Positions 1 through 12,140 of a stretch of DNA of 64,000 bases are shown here, in pieces. The stretch comes from Agrostemma githago. Taxonomy: Eukaryota; Streptophyta; Magnoliopsida; Caryophyllales; Caryophyllaceae. The stretch's first letter is position 1; every line of letters begins with the position of its first letter. The notes under the pieces were generated by a model, which was given only the letters and a program-made list of their open reading frames with translations, ran no database searches and was not told where the DNA came from. Both the position numbers and the translations under genes were made by a program. Location: contig OY288241.1 in assembly GCA_958450325.1 (NCBI GenBank), positions 44,839,978-44,903,977 of the forward strand, read 5' to 3'.

Positions 1-829
1 TAGTTGGAAACTATCTCCAAGAAAGTCCAGGGACAAAGATCCGTCCCAAAGGATAGTCCAGAGATAGTTGGAAACTATCTCCAAGAAAGTCCAGGGACAA
101 AGATCCGTCCCAAAGAACAGTCCAGAGATTCACGGAAACTGTCTCGAAGAATGTCCAGGGACAAAGACCCGTCCCAAAAAATAGTCCATTGATAGTCGGA
201 AACAGTCTCGAAGAAAGTCCAGGGACAAAGATCCGTCCCAAAGAACATTCCAGAGATAGTTTCCAACTGTATAAAAGAAAGTCCAGGGACAAAGATCCGT
301 CCCATATAACAGTCCAGAGATTCTCGGAAACTATCTCCAAGAAAGTCCAAGGACAAAGATCTGTCCCAAAGAATAGTCCAGAGATAGTCGAAAACTATCT
401 CGATAAAAGTCCACAGACAAAGATCCGTCCCAAATAACAGTCCAGAGATAGTCGGAAACTGTCTCGAAGAAAGTCCAGGGACAAAGATCCGTCCCAAAGA
501 ACAGTCAAGAGAAAGTCGGCAACTGTCTCATAGAAATTTCCGGGACAAAGATCTGTCCCAAAGAACAGTCCAGAGATAGTCAGAAACTATCTCAAAGAAA
601 GCCCAGGGACAAAGATCCGTCCCAAAGAACAGTCCAAAGATAGTGGAAAACTGTTACGAAGAAAGTCCAGGGACAAATATCTGTCCCAAATAACAGTCCA
701 GAGATAGTCGGAAACTATCTCGAAGAAAGTCCAGGGACAAAGATCCGTCCCAAAGAACTGTCAAGAGAAAGTCGACAACTGTCTCAAAGAAAGTTCCGGG
801 ACAAAGATCCGTCCCAAAGAACAGTCTAG

Positions 830-2877
830 AGATAGTGGAAAACTGTGACGAAGAAAGTCCAGGGACAAAGATCCGTCCCAAATAATAGTCCAGAGATAGT
901 CGAAAACTGTCTCGATAAAAGTCCAAGGACAAAGATACATCCCAAATAACTGTCCAGAGATAGTCGAAAACTGTCTCGATAAAAGTCCAAGGACAAAGAT
1001 ACATCCGAAATAACAGTCCAGAGATAGTCGAAAACTGTCTCGAAGAAAGTCCAGGGACAATGATCCATCCCAAAGAATAGTCCAGAGATAGTCGGAAACT
1101 GTCTCGAATAAAGTCCAGGGACAATGACCCATCCCAAAGAACAGTCCAGAGATTGTCGGAAACTGTCTCGAAGAATGTCCAGAGACAAAGATCCGTCTTA
1201 AAGAATAGTCCAGAGATAGTCGGAAACTGTCTCGAAGAAAGTCCTGGGACAAAGATCCGTTCCAAATAACAGTCCAGAGATAGTCGAAAACTATCTTCAA
1301 GAAGCTCCAAGGACAAAGATCCGTCCTAAAGAATAGTCCAGAGATAGTTGGAAACTATCTCCAAGAAAGTCCAGGGACAAAGATCCGTCCCAAAGAACAG
1401 TCCAGAGATTCTCGGAAAATGTCTCGAAGAATGTCCAGGGACAAAGATCTGTCCCAAAGAACTTTCCAGAGATAGTTTCCAACTGTATAAAAGAAAGTCC
1501 AGGGACAAAGATCCGTCCCATATAACAGTCCAGAGATTGTCGGAAACTATCTCCAAGAAAGTCCAGGGACAAAGATCTGTCCCAAAGAACAGTCCAGAGA
1601 TAGTCAGAAACTGTCTCGAAGAAAGTCCAGGGACAAAGATCCGTCCCAAAGAACAGTCAAGAGAAAGTCGGCAACTGTTTCAAAGAAAGTTACGGGACAA
1701 AGATCCGTCCCAAAGAACAGTCCAGAGATAATCGGAAACTATCTCAAAGAAAGCCCAGGGACAAAGATCCGTCCCAAAGAACAGTCCAGAGATAATCGGA
1801 AACTATCTTAAAGAAAGCCCAGGGACAAAGATCCGTCCCAAAGAACAGTCCAGAGATAGTGGAAAACTGTGACGAAGAAAGTCCAGGGACAAAGATCCGT
1901 CCCAAATAATAGTCCAGAGATAGTCGAAAACTGTCTCGATAAAAGTCCAAGGACAAAGATACATCCCAAATAACTGTCCAGAGATAGTCGAAAACTGTCT
2001 CGATAAAAGTCCAAGGACAAAGATACATCCCAAATAACAGTCCAGAGATAGTCGAAAACTGTCTCGAAGAAAGTCCAGGGACAATGATCCATCCCAAAGA
2101 ATAGTCCAGAGATAGTCGGAAACTGTCTCGAATAAAGTCCAGGGACAATGACCCATCCCAAAGAACAGTCCAGAGATTGTCGGAAACTGTCTCGAAGAAT
2201 GTCCAGAGACAAAGATCCGTCTTAAAGAATAGTCCAGAGATAGTCGGAAACTGTCTCGAAGAAAGTCCTGGGACAAAGATCCGTTCCAAATAACAGTCCA
2301 GAGATAGTCGGAAACTATCTTCAAGAAGCTCCAAGGACAAAGATCCGTCCTAAAGAATAGTCCAGAGATAGTTGGAAACTATCTCCAAGAAAGTCCAGGG
2401 ACAAAGATCCGTCCCAAAAAACAGTCCAGAGATTCTCGGAAAATGTCTCGAAGAATGTCCAGGGACAAAGATCTGTCCCAAAGAACTTTCCAGAGATAGT
2501 TTCCAACTGTATAAAAGAAAGTCCAGGGACAAAGATCCGTCCCATATAACAGTCCAGAGATTGTCGGAAACTATCTCCAAGAAAGTCCAGGGACAAAGAT
2601 CTGTCCCAAAGAACAGTCCAGAGATAGTCAGAAACTGTCTCGAAGAAAGTCCAGGGACAAAGATCCGTCCCAAAGAACAGTCAAGAGAAAGTCGACAACT
2701 GTTTCAAAGAAAGTTACGGGACAAAGATCCGTCCCAAAGAACAGTCCAGAGATAATCGGAAACTATCTCAAAGAAAGCCCAGGGACAAAGATCCGTCCCA
2801 AAGAACAGTCCAGAGATAATCGGAAACTATCTTAAAGAAAGCCCAGGGACAAAGATCCGTCCCAAAGAACAGTCCAG
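830..2877 (+). repeat. 1,024-bp higher-order repeat (16 monomers), two copies
   Basis: The variant order in about 830-1853 is repeated in 1854-2877 with only scattered substitutions. Diagnostic units shared at a 1,024-bp shift include the pair with AAGATACATCC (about 935/1959), the CAATGATCCATCC unit (about 1058/2082) and the AAGCTCCAAGGAC unit (about 1302/2326). The boundaries are approximate because every phase of a tandem repeat is equivalent. Confidence 0.8.
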
Positions 2878-3631
2878 AGATAGTGGAAAACTGTGACGAA
2901 GAAAGTCCAGGGACAAAGATCCGTCCCAAATAATAGTCCAGAGATAGTCGAAAACTGTCTCGATAAAAGTCCAAGGACAAAGAATCGTCCCAAATAACAG
3001 TCCAGAGATAGTCAGAAACTGTCTCGAAGAAAGTCCAGGGACAAAGATCCGCCCCAAAGAACTTTCCAGAGATAGTTTCCAACTGTATAAAAGAAAGTCC
3101 AGGGACAAAGATCCGTCCCATATAACAGTCCAGAGATTGTCGGAAACTATCTCCAAGAAAGTCCAGGGACAAAGATCTGTCCCAAAGAACAGTCCAGAGA
3201 TAGTCAGAAACTGTCTCGAAGAAAGTCCAGGGACAAAGATCCGTCCCAAAGAACAGTCAAGAGAAAGTCGGCAACTGTTTCAAAGAAAGTTACGGGACAA
3301 AGATCCGTCCCAAAGAACAGTCCAGAGATAATCGGAAACTATCTCAAAGAAAGCCCAGGGACAAAGATCCGTCCCAAAGAACAGTCCAGAGATAATCGGA
3401 AACTATCTTAAAGAAAGCCCAGGGACAAAGATCCGTCCCAAAGAACAGTCCAGAGATAGTGGAAAACTGTGACGAAGAAAGTCCAGGGACAAAGATCCGT
3501 CCCAAATAATAGTCCAGAGATAGTCGAAAACTGTCTCGATAAAAGTCCAAGGACAAAGAATCGTCCCAAATAACAGTCCAGAGATAGTCAGAAACTGTCT
3601 CGAAGAAAGTCCAGGGACAAAGATCCATCCC
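2480..3631 (+). repeat. 576-bp higher-order repeat (9 monomers), two copies
   Basis: The variants in about 2480-3055 recur in 3056-3631 at a 576-bp shift, including the unusual AAGAATCGTCCC unit (about 2980 and 3556). This segment looks like a shortened derivative of the preceding 1,024-bp repeat that has lost seven monomers (448 bp). Confidence 0.75.
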
Positions 3632-4249
3632 AAAGAATAGTCTAGAGATAGTCGGAAACTGTCTCGAAGAAAGTCCAGGGACAAAGACCCATCCCAAAGA
3701 AGAGTCCAAAGATTGTCGGAAACTGTCTCGAAGAATTTCCAGAGACAAAGATCCGTTTTAAAGAATAGTCCAGAGATAGTCGGAAACTGTCTCGAAGAAA
3801 GTCCAGGGACAAAGATCCATCCCAAAGAATAGTCCTGAGATAGTTGCCAACTATATAGAAGAAACTCCAGGGACAAAGATCCGTCCCAAACAACAGTCTA
3901 AAGATAGTCGGAAACTATCTCCAAGAAAGTCCAGGGACAAAGATCTGTCCCATAGAATAGTCCAGAGATAGTTGAAAACTATCTCCAAGAAAGTCCAGGG
4001 ACAAAGATCCGTCCCAAAGAATAGTCCTGAGATAGTCGCCAACTATATAGAAGAAAGTCCAGGGACAAAGATCCGTTCTAAATAACAGTCCAGAGATAGT
4101 CGGAAACTAACTCCAAGAAAGTCCAGGGACAAAGATCCGTCGCAAAGGATAGTCCAGAGATAGATGGAAACTATCTCCAAGAAAGTCCAGGGACAAAGAT
4201 CCGTCCCAAAGAACAGTCCAGAGATTTCGGAAACTGTCTCGAAGAATGT

Positions 4250-7200
4250 CTAGGGACAAAGATCCGTCCCAAAAAATAGTCCATCGATAGTCGAAAACAG
4301 TCTCGAAGAAAGTCCAGGGACAAAGATCCGTCCCAAAGAACTTTCCAGAGATAGTTTCCAACTGTATAATAGAAAGTCCTGGGACAAAGATCCGTCCCAT
4401 ATAACAGTCCAGAGATTGTCGGAAACTATCTCCAAGAAAGTCCAGGGACAAAGATCTGTCCCAAAGAACAGTCCAGAGATAGTCGGAAACTGTCTCGAAC
4501 AAAGTCCAGGGACAAAGATCCGTCCCAAAGAACAATCCATAGATAGTCAGAAACTATCTCAAAGAAATCCCAGGGACAAAGATCCGTCCCAAAGAACAGT
4601 CCAGAGATGGTGGAAAACTGTGACGAAGAAAGTCCAGGGATAAAGATCTGTCCCAAATAACAGTCCAGAGATAGTCGGAAACTATCTCGAAGAAAAACCA
4701 GGGACAAAGATTCGTCCCAAAGAATAGTCCAGAGATAGTTGGAAACTATCTCCAAGAAAGTACAAGGACAAAGATCCGTCCCAAAGAACAGTCAAGAGAT
4801 TCTCGGAAACTGTCTCGAAGAATGTCCAGGGACAAAGATCCGTCCCAAAGAATAGTCCTGAGATAGTCGCCAACTATATAGAAGAAAGTCCAGGGACAAA
4901 GATCCGTTCTAAATAACAGTCCAGAGATAGTCGGAAACTAACTCCAAGAAAGTCCAGGGACAAAGATCCGCCCCAAAGGATAGTCCAGAGATAGTTGGAA
5001 ACTATCTCCAAGAAAGTCCAGGGACAAAGATCCGTCCCAAAGAACTGTCCAGAGATTCTCGGAAACTGTCTCGAAGAATGTCTAGGGACAAAGATCCGTC
5101 CCAAAAAATAGTCCATCGATAGTCGAAAACAGTCTCGAAGAAAGTCCAGGGACGAAGATCCGTCCCAAAGAACTTTCCAGAGATAGTTTCCAACTGTATA
5201 AAAGAAAGTCCTGGGACAAAGATCCGTCCCAAAAAATAGTCCATCGATAGTCGAAAACAGTCTCGAAGAAAGTCCAGGGACAAAGATCTGTCCCAAAGAA
5301 CAGTCCAGAGATAGTCGGAAACTGTCTCGAAGAAAGTCCCGGGACAAAGATCCGTCCCAAAGAACAGTCAAGAGAAAGTCGACAACTGTCTCAAAGAAAG
5401 ATCCGGGACAAAGATTTGTCCCAAAGAACAATCCAGAGATAGTCAGAAACTATCTCAAAGAAATCCCAGGGACAAAGATCCGTCCCAAAGAACAGTCCAG
5501 AGATAGTGGAAAACTGTGACGAAGAAAGTCCTGGGACAAAGATCTGTCCCAAATAACAGTCCAAAGATAGTCGGAAACTATCTCGAAGAAAAACCAGGGA
5601 AAAAGATTCGTCCCAAAGAATAGTCCAGAGATAGTTGGAAACTATCTCCAAGAAAGTACAAGGACAAAGATCCGTCCCAAAGAACAGTTAAGAGATTCTC
5701 GGAAACTGTCTCGAAGAATGTCCAGGGACAAAGATCCGTCCCAAAAAATAGTCTATCGATAGTCGGAAACTGTCTCGAAGATAGTCCAGGGTCAAAGATC
5801 CATCCCAAAGAATATTCCAGAGATAGTTATCAACTGTATAAAAGAAAGTCCAGGGACAAAGATCCGTCCCAAATAAGAGTCCAGAGATTGTCGGAAACTA
5901 TTTCCAAGAAAGTCCAGGGACAAAGATTTGTCCCAAAGAACAGTCCAGAGATAGTAAAAAACTGTCTCGATAAAAGTTCCCGGACAAAGATCCGTCCCAA
6001 ATAACAGTCCAGAGATAGTCGGAAACTGTCTCGAAGAAAGTCCAGGGACAAAGATCCGTCCCAAAGAACCGTCAAGAGAAAGTCGGCAACTGTTTCAAAG
6101 AAAGTTCCGGGACAAAGATCCGTCTTAAAGAATAGTCCAGAGATAGTCGGAAACTGTCTCGAAGAAAGTCCAGGGACAAAGATCCATCCCAAAGATTAGT
6201 CCTGAGATAGTCGCCAACTATATAGAAGAAACTCCAGGGACAAAGATCCGTCCCAAATAACAGTCTAAAGATAGTCGGAAACTATCTACAAGAAATTCCA
6301 GGGACAAAGATCCGTCCCATAGAATAGTCCAGAGATAGTTGGAAACTATCTCCAAGAAAGTCCAGGGACAAAGATCCGTCCCAAAGAACAGTCCAGAGAT
6401 TCTCGGAAACTGTCTCGTAGAATGTCTAGGGACAAAGATCCGTCCCAAAATATAGTCCATCGATAGTCGGAAACAGTCTCGAAGAAAGTCCAGAGACAAA
6501 GATCCGTCCCAAAGAACTTTCCAGAGATAGTTTCCAACTGTATAAAAGAAAGTCCAGGGACAAAGATCCGTCCCATATAACAGTCCAGAGATTGTCGGAA
6601 ACTATCTCCAAGAAAGTCCAGGGACAAAGATCTGTCCCAAAGAACAGTCCAGAGATAGTCGGAAACTGTCTCGAAGAAAGTACAGGGACAAAGATCCGTC
6701 CCAAAGAACAGTGAAGAGAAAGTCGGCAACTGTCTCAAAGAAAGTTCCAGGACAAAGATCTGTCCCAAAGAACAATCCAGAGATAGTCAGAAACTATCTC
6801 AAAGAAATCCCAGGGACAAAGATCCGTCCCAAAGAACAGTCCAGAGATAGGGGAAAACTGTGACGAAGAAAGTCCAGGGTCAAAGATCTGTCCCAAATAA
6901 CAGTCCAGAGATAGTCGGAAACTATCTCGAAGAAAAACCAGAGACAAAGATTCGTCCCAAAGAATAGTCCAGAGATAGTTGGAAACTATCTCCAAGAAAG
7001 TACAAGGACAAAGATCCGTCCCAAAGAACAGTCTAGAGATTCTCGGAAACTGTCTCGAGGAATGTCCAGGGACAAAGATCCGTCCCAAAAAATAGTCCAT
7101 CGATAGTCGGAAACTGTCTCGAAGACGGTCCAGGGTCAAAGATCCGTCCCAAAGAATATTCCAAAGATAGTTATCAACTGTATAAAAGAAAGTCCAAGGA

Positions 7201-10200
7201 CAAAGATCTGTCCCAAAGAACAGTCCAGAGATAGTCGGAAACTGTCTCGAAGAAAGTACAGGGACAAAGATCCGTCCCAAAGAACAGTGAAGAGAAAGTC
7301 GGCAACTGTCTCAAAGAAAGTTCCAGGACAAAGATCTGTCCCAAAGAACAATCCAGAGATAGTCAGAAACTATCTCAAAGAAATCCCAGGGACAAAGATC
7401 CGTCCCAAAGAACAGTCCAGAGATAGTGGAAAACTGTGACGAAGAAAGTCCAGGGACAAAGATCTGTCCCAAATAACAGTCCAAAGATAGTCGGAAACTA
7501 TCTCGAAGAAAAACCAGGGACAAAGATTCGTCCCAAAGAATAGTCCAGAGATAGTTGGAAACTATCTCCAAGAAAGTACAAGGACAAAGATCCGTCCCAA
7601 AGAACAGTCAAGAGATTCTCGGAAACTGTCTCGAAGAATGTCCAGGGACAAAGATCCGTCCCAAAGAATAGTCCTGAGATAGTCGCCAACTATATAGAAG
7701 AAAGTCCAGGGACAAAGATCCGTTCTAAATAACAGTCCAGAGATAGTCGGAAACTAACTCCAAGAAAGTCCAGGGACAAAGATCCGCCCCAAAGGATAGT
7801 CCAGAGATAGTTGGAAACTATCTCCAAGAAAGTCCAGGGACAAAGATCCGTCCCAAAGAACAGTCCAGAGATTCTCGGAAACTGTCTCGAAGAATGTCTA
7901 GGAAAAAAGATCCGTCCCAAAAAATAGTCCATCGATAGTCGAAAACAGTCTCGAAGAAAGTCCAGGGACGAAGATCCGTCCCAAAGAACTTTCCAGAGAT
8001 AGTTTCCAACTGTATAAAAGAAAGTCCTGGGACAAAGATCCGTCCCATATAACAGTCCAGAGATTGTCGGAAACTATCTCCAAGAAAGTCCAGGGACAAA
8101 GATCTGTCCCAAAGAACTGTCCAGAGATAGTCGGAAACTGTCTCAAAGAAAGTCCAGGGACAAAGATCTGTCCCAAAGAACAGTCAAGAGAAATTCGGCA
8201 CCTGTCTCAAAGAAAGATCCGGGACAAAGATCTGTCCCAAAGAACAATCCAGAGATAGTCAGAAACTATCTCAAAGAAATCCCAGGGACAAAGATCCGTC
8301 CCAAAGAACAGTCCAGAGATAGTGGAAAACTGTGACGAAGAAAGTCCAGGGACAAAGATCTGTCCCAAATAACAGTCCAAAGATAGTCGGAAACTATCTC
8401 GAAGAAAAACCAGGGACAAAGATTCGTCCCAAAGAATAGTCCAGAGATAGTTGGAAACTATCTCCAAGAAAGTACAAGGACAAAGATCCGTCCCAAAGAA
8501 CAGTCAAGAGATTCTCGGAAACTGTCTCGAAGAATGTCCAGGGACAAAGATCCGTCCCAAAGAATAGTCCTGAGATAGTCGCCAACTATATAGAAAAAAG
8601 TCCAGGGACAAAGATCCGTTCTAAATAACAGTCCAGAGATAGTCGGAAACTAACTCCAAGAAAGTCCAGGGACAAAGATCCGTCCCAAAGGATAGTCCAG
8701 AGATAGTTGGAAACTATCTCCAAGAAAGTCCAGGGACAAAGATCCGTCCCAAAGAACAGTCCAGAGATTCTCGGAAACTGTCTCGAAGAATGTCTAGGGA
8801 CAAAGATCCGTCCCAAAAAATAGTCCATCGATAGTCGAAAACAGTCTCGAAGAAAGTCCAGGGACAAAGATCCGTCCCAAAGAACTTTCCAGAGATAGTT
8901 TCCAACTGTATAATAGAAAGTCCTGGGACAAAGATCCGTCCCATATAACAGTCCAGAGATTGTCGGAAACTATCTCCAAGAAAGTCCAGGGACAAAGATC
9001 TGTCCCAAAGAACAGTCCAGAGATAGTCGGAAACTGTCTCGAACAAAGTCCAGGGACAAAGATCCGTCCCAAAGAACAATCCATAGATAGTCAGAAACTA
9101 TCTCAAAGAAATCCCAGGGACAAAGATCCGTCCCAAAGAACAGTCCAGAGATGGTGGAAAACTGTGACGAAGAAAGTCCAGGGATAAGGATCTGTCCCAA
9201 ATAACAGTCCAGAGATAGTCGGAAACTATCTCGAAGAAAAACCAGGGACAAAGATTCGTCCCAAAGAATAGTCCAGAGATAGTTGGAAACTATCTCCAAG
9301 AAAGTACAAGGACAAAGATCCGTCCCAAAGAACAGTCAAGAGATTCTCGGAAACTGTCTCGAAGAATGTCCAGGGACAAAGATCCGTCCCAAAGAATAGT
9401 CCTGAGATAGTCGCCAACTATATAGAAGAAAGTCCAGGGACAAAGATCCGTTCTAAATAACAGTCCAGAGATAGTCGGAAACTAACTCCAAGAAAGTCCA
9501 GGGACAAAGATCCGCCCCAAAGGATAGTCCAGAGATAGTTGGAAACTATCTCCAAGAAAGTCCAGGGACAAAGATCCGTCCCAAAGAACTGTCCAGAGAT
9601 TCTCGGAAACTGTCTCGAAGAATGTCTAGGGACAAAGATCCGTCCCAAAAAATAGTCCATCGATAGTCGAAAACAGTCTCGAAGAAAGTCCAGGGACGAA
9701 GATCCGTCCCAAAGAACTTTCCAGAGATAGTTTCCAACTGTATAAAAGAAAGTCCTGGGACAAAGATCCGTCCCAAAAAATAGTCCATCGATAGTCGAAA
9801 ACAGTCTCGAAGAAAGTCCAGGGACAAAGATCTGTCCCAAAGAACAGTCCAGAGATAGTCGGAAACTGTCTCGAAGAAAGTCCCGGGACAAAGATCCGTC
9901 CCAAAGAACAGTCAAGAGAAAGTCGACAACTGTCTCAAAGAAAGATCCGGGACAAAGATCTGTCCCAAAGAACAATCCAGAGATAGTCAGAAACTATCTC
10001 AAAGAAATCCCAGGGACAAAGATCCGTCCCAAAGAACAGTCCAGAGATAGTGGAAAACTGTGACGAAGAAAGTCCTGGGACAAAGATCTGTCCCAAATAA
10101 CAGTCCAAAGATAGTCGGAAACTATCTCGAAGAAAAACCAGGGAAAAAGATTCGTCCCAAAGAATAGTCCAGAGATAGTTGGAAACTATCTCCAAGAAAG

Positions 10201-10600
10201 TACAAGGACAAAGATCCGTCCCAAAGAACAGTTAAGAGATTCTCGGAAACTGTCTCGAAGAATGTCCAGGGACAAAGATCCGTCCCAAAAAATAGTCTAT
10301 CGATAGTCGGAAACTGTCTCGAAGATAGTCCAGGGTCAAAGATCCATCCCAAAGAATATTCCAGAGATAGTTATCAACTGTATAAAAGAAAGTCCAGGGA
10401 CAAAGATCCGTCCCAAATAACAGTCCAGAGATTGTCGGAAACTATTTCCAAGAAAGTCCAGGGACAAAGATTTGTCCCAAAGAACAGTCCAGAGATAGTA
10501 AAAAACTGTCTCGATAAAAGTTCCCGGACAAAGATCCGTCCCAAATAACAGTCCAGAGATAGTCGGAAACTGTCTCGAAGAAAGTCCAGGGACAAAGATC
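4250..10600 (+). repeat. Segmental duplication within the array, 4,544-bp shift
   Basis: About 4250-6050 matches about 8794-10600 at a shift of 4,544 bp (71 monomers). The same order of variants is kept, including the TATAATAGAAAG unit (4375/8919), the GAGATGGTGGAAAAC unit (about 4608/9152) and the CGATAGTCGAAAACAG pairs. The stretch between them carries other blocks of the same family, so this is a mosaic rather than a simple tandem HOR. Confidence 0.7.
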
Positions 10601-12140
10601 CGTCCCAAAGAACAATCCATAGATAGTCAGAAACTATCTCAAAGAAATCCCAGGGACAAAGATCCGTCCCAAAGAACAGTCCAGAGATGGTGGAAAACTG
10701 TGACGAAGAAAGTCCAGGGATAAAGATCTGTCCCAAATAACAGTCCAGAGATAGTCGGAAACTATCTCGAAGAAAAACCAGGGACAAAGATTCGTCCCAA
10801 AGAATAGTCCAGAGATAGTTGGAAACTATCTCCAAGAAAGTACAAGGACAAAGATCCGTCCCAAAGAACAGTCAAGAGATTCTCGGAAACTGTCTCGAAG
10901 AATGTCCAGGGACAAAGATCCGTCCCAAAGAATAGTCCTGAGATAGTCGCCAACTATATAGAAGAAAGTCCAGGGACAAAGATCCGTTCTAAATAACAGT
11001 CCAGAGATAGTCGGAAACTAACTCCAAGAAAGTCCAGGGACAAAGATCCGCCCCAAAGGATAGTCCAGAGATAGTTGGAAACTATCTCCAAGAAAGTCCA
11101 GGGACAAAGATCCGTCCCAAAGAACTGTCCAGAGATTCTCGGAAACTGTCTCGAAGAATGTCTAGGGACAAAGATCCGTCCCAAAAAATAGTCCATCGAT
11201 AGTCGAAAACAGTCTCGAAGAAAGTCCAGGGACGAAGATCCGTCCCAAAGAACTTTCCAGAGATAGTTTCCAACTGTATAAAAGAAAGTCCTGGGACAAA
11301 GATCCGTCCCAAAAAATAGTCCATCGATAGTCGAAAACAGTCTCGAAGAAAGTCCAGGGACAAAGATCTGTCCCAAAGAACAGTCCAGAGATAGTCGGAA
11401 ACTGTCTCGAAGAAAGTCCCGGGACAAAGATCCGTCCCAAAGAACAGTCAAGAGAAAGTCGACAACTGTCTCAAAGAAAGATCCGGGACAAAGATCTGTC
11501 CCAAAGAACAATCCAGAGATAGTCAGAAACTATCTCAAAGAAATCCCAGGGACAAAGATCCGTCCCAAAGAACAGTCCAGAGATAGTGGAAAACTGTGAC
11601 GAAGAAAGTCCTGGGACAAAGATCTGTCCCAAATAACAGTCCAAAGATAGTCGGAAACTATCTCGAAGAAAAACCAGGGAAAAAGATTCGTCCCAAAGAA
11701 TAGTCCAGAGATAGTTGGAAACTATCTCCAAGAAAGTACAAGGACAAAGATCCGTCCCAAAGAACAGTTAAGAGATTCTCGGAAACTGTCTCGAAGAATG
11801 TCCAGGGACAAAGATCCGTCCCAAAAAATAGTCTATCGATAGTCGGAAACTGTCTCGAAGATAGTCCAGGGTCAAAGATCCATCCCAAAGAATATTCCAG
11901 AGATAGTTATCAACTGTATAAAAGAAAGTCCAGGGACAAAGATCCGTCCCAAATAACAGTCCAGAGATTGTCGGAAACTATTTCCAAGAAAGTCCAGGGA
12001 CAAAGATTTGTCCCAAAGAACAGTCCAGAGATAGTAAAAAACTGTCTCGATAAAAGTTCCCGGACAAAGATCCGTCCCAAATAACAGTCCAGAGATAGTC
12101 GGAAACTGTCTCGAAGAAAGTCCAGGGACAAAGATCCGTC
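9226..12140 (+). repeat. 1,536-bp higher-order duplication (24 monomers)
   Basis: About 9226-10600 recurs at about 10762-12140, a shift of 1,536 bp, including the GATAGTCCAGGGTCAAAG unit and the AGTTCCCGGACAAAG unit. From about 11080 the downstream part also matches 5000-7250 at a 6,080-bp shift, showing overlapping rounds of amplification. Confidence 0.7.

Noticed and set aside
1348..1731. Plus-strand ORFs of 60-130 codons across the array
   Set aside because: Their length is set by the single TAG per 64-bp unit, which gives about 64 codons, or twice that when one TAG is mutated.
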